A stretch of DNA of 6,205 nt from an uncultured Collinsella sp. (GTDB taxonomy: Bacteria; Actinomycetota; Coriobacteriia; Coriobacteriales; Coriobacteriaceae), in assembly GCA_902496775.1 (NCBI GenBank), contig CABVCF010000099.1, forward strand, positions 1-6,205, in the 5' to 3' direction. Shown here piece after piece: positions 5,840 to 6,205 of this stretch; positions within the stretch are counted from its first letter, which is position 1; the number at the start of each line of letters is the position of its first letter. The notes beneath the pieces are model-generated. The model was given only the letters and a program-made list of their open reading frames with translations. It was not told the origin of the DNA and did no database searches. The position numbers and the translations under genes were made by a program.

Positions 5840-5847
5840 AAAGGAGG
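5840..5847 (+). promoter_or_regulatory. Strong Shine-Dalgarno of aspS
   Basis: AAAGGAGG, followed by ATCAC, is close to a full complement of the 3' end of 16S rRNA. It sits 9 nt before the ATG at 5857 and selects that start over the in-frame ATG 11 codons later. Confidence 0.8.
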
Positions 5848-5856
5848 ATCACTGGT

Positions 5857-6205
5857 ATGAGCCAGACCCGTCCCATCGACGAGCATTCCATGCACACCCG
5901 TACCTGCGGCGAGCTTCGCCGCGAGAACGTGGGCGAAGAGGTCACCCTCACCGGTTGGGTGAGCCGTCGCCGCGACCACGGCGGCCTTATCTTCTGCGAT
6001 CTTCGCGACCGCGAGGGCATCACGCAGCTTACCTTCGACCCCGAGCACTCCGACGGCGACGCCTTTAAGATCGCCGAGACCATGCGTCCCGAGTGGCCCA
6101 TCAAGATCCACGGCGTCGTGCGCGCCCGTGGCGAGGAGACCACCAACACCAAGCTCGCGACCGGCGAGATCGAGGTCCTGACCGACCACGCCGAGGTTCT
6201 CAACA
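5857..6205 (+). CDS. aspS: Aspartyl-tRNA synthetase, N-terminal part (runs off the window)
   Basis: AspRS charges tRNA-Asp with aspartate in the cytoplasm. The first 116 residues are present and the gene continues beyond the right edge. They form the N-terminal OB-fold anticodon-binding domain. TRTCGELRRENVGEEVTLTGWVSRRRDHGGLIFCDLRDREGITQLTF (14-60) is the diagnostic bacterial AspRS block, holding the GWV.RRRDHGG and DLRDREG motifs. The later sequence TNTKLATGEIEV (97-108) is also typical. The 12-residue N-terminal lead before MHTRTCGEL is slightly longer than in E. coli, but the strong Shine-Dalgarno supports it. The catalytic domain is outside the window, so it is not possible to say whether the enzyme is discriminating or also charges tRNA-Asn. 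It is transcribed away from serB. Confidence 0.95.
   Translation, partial: MSQTRPIDEHSMHTRTCGELRRENVGEEVTLTGWVSRRRDHGGLIFCDLRDREGITQLTFDPEHSDGDAFKIAETMRPEWPIKIHGVVRARGEETTNTKLATGEIEVLTDHAEVLN

Noticed and set aside
5458..6189. 243-aa minus-strand frame spanning serB start and aspS
   Set aside because: It overlaps both the real aspS start and the real serB frame, and matches no family.

Overview
The window looks like chromosomal DNA from a high-GC Gram-positive anaerobe, most likely a gut coriobacterium of the Collinsella type. This is an inference from GC-rich coding DNA, strong Shine-Dalgarno sites, the codon bias and the protein flavour; there is no rRNA or other marker to settle the genus. 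Most of it is a lactate racemization (lar) locus. The right end is housekeeping sequence.

Layout. Positions 1-279 are non-coding as far as I can tell, with a Rho-independent terminator at 123-160. Next come larA (280-1557, +; nickel-pincer lactate racemase, TTG start) and a MIP-family channel of the LarD type (1607-2338, +). A large concentric palindrome (2365-2479) with a symmetric terminator at its core follows. On the minus strand, read right to left, are larB (4850-4068), a larC1-only gene (4057-3146) with a very His-rich stretch, and a TetR-family regulator (3143-2604). These three are packed 10 and 2 nt apart and form one probable operon, which converges on larA-larD. Further right lie serB (5600-4965, minus) and, divergent from it, the 5' end of aspS (5857 to the window edge, +).

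How the genes fit together. LarB begins synthesis of the nickel-pincer nucleotide from nicotinic acid adenine dinucleotide. LarE (not in this window) adds sulfur, LarC inserts nickel, and LarA uses the cofactor to interconvert L- and D-lactate. The channel would let lactic acid cross the membrane. The local TetR protein is the only regulator present and could control the locus. A perfect 11-bp inverted repeat overlaps the likely larB promoter and is a good candidate operator.

The main oddities are: a LarC that stops exactly where the LarC2 (CTP-binding) part should begin, with a tetR gene in its place; NQA instead of NPA at the second channel motif of LarD; the 115-bp concentric palindrome between the convergent operons; and the 11-bp inverted repeat upstream of larB.
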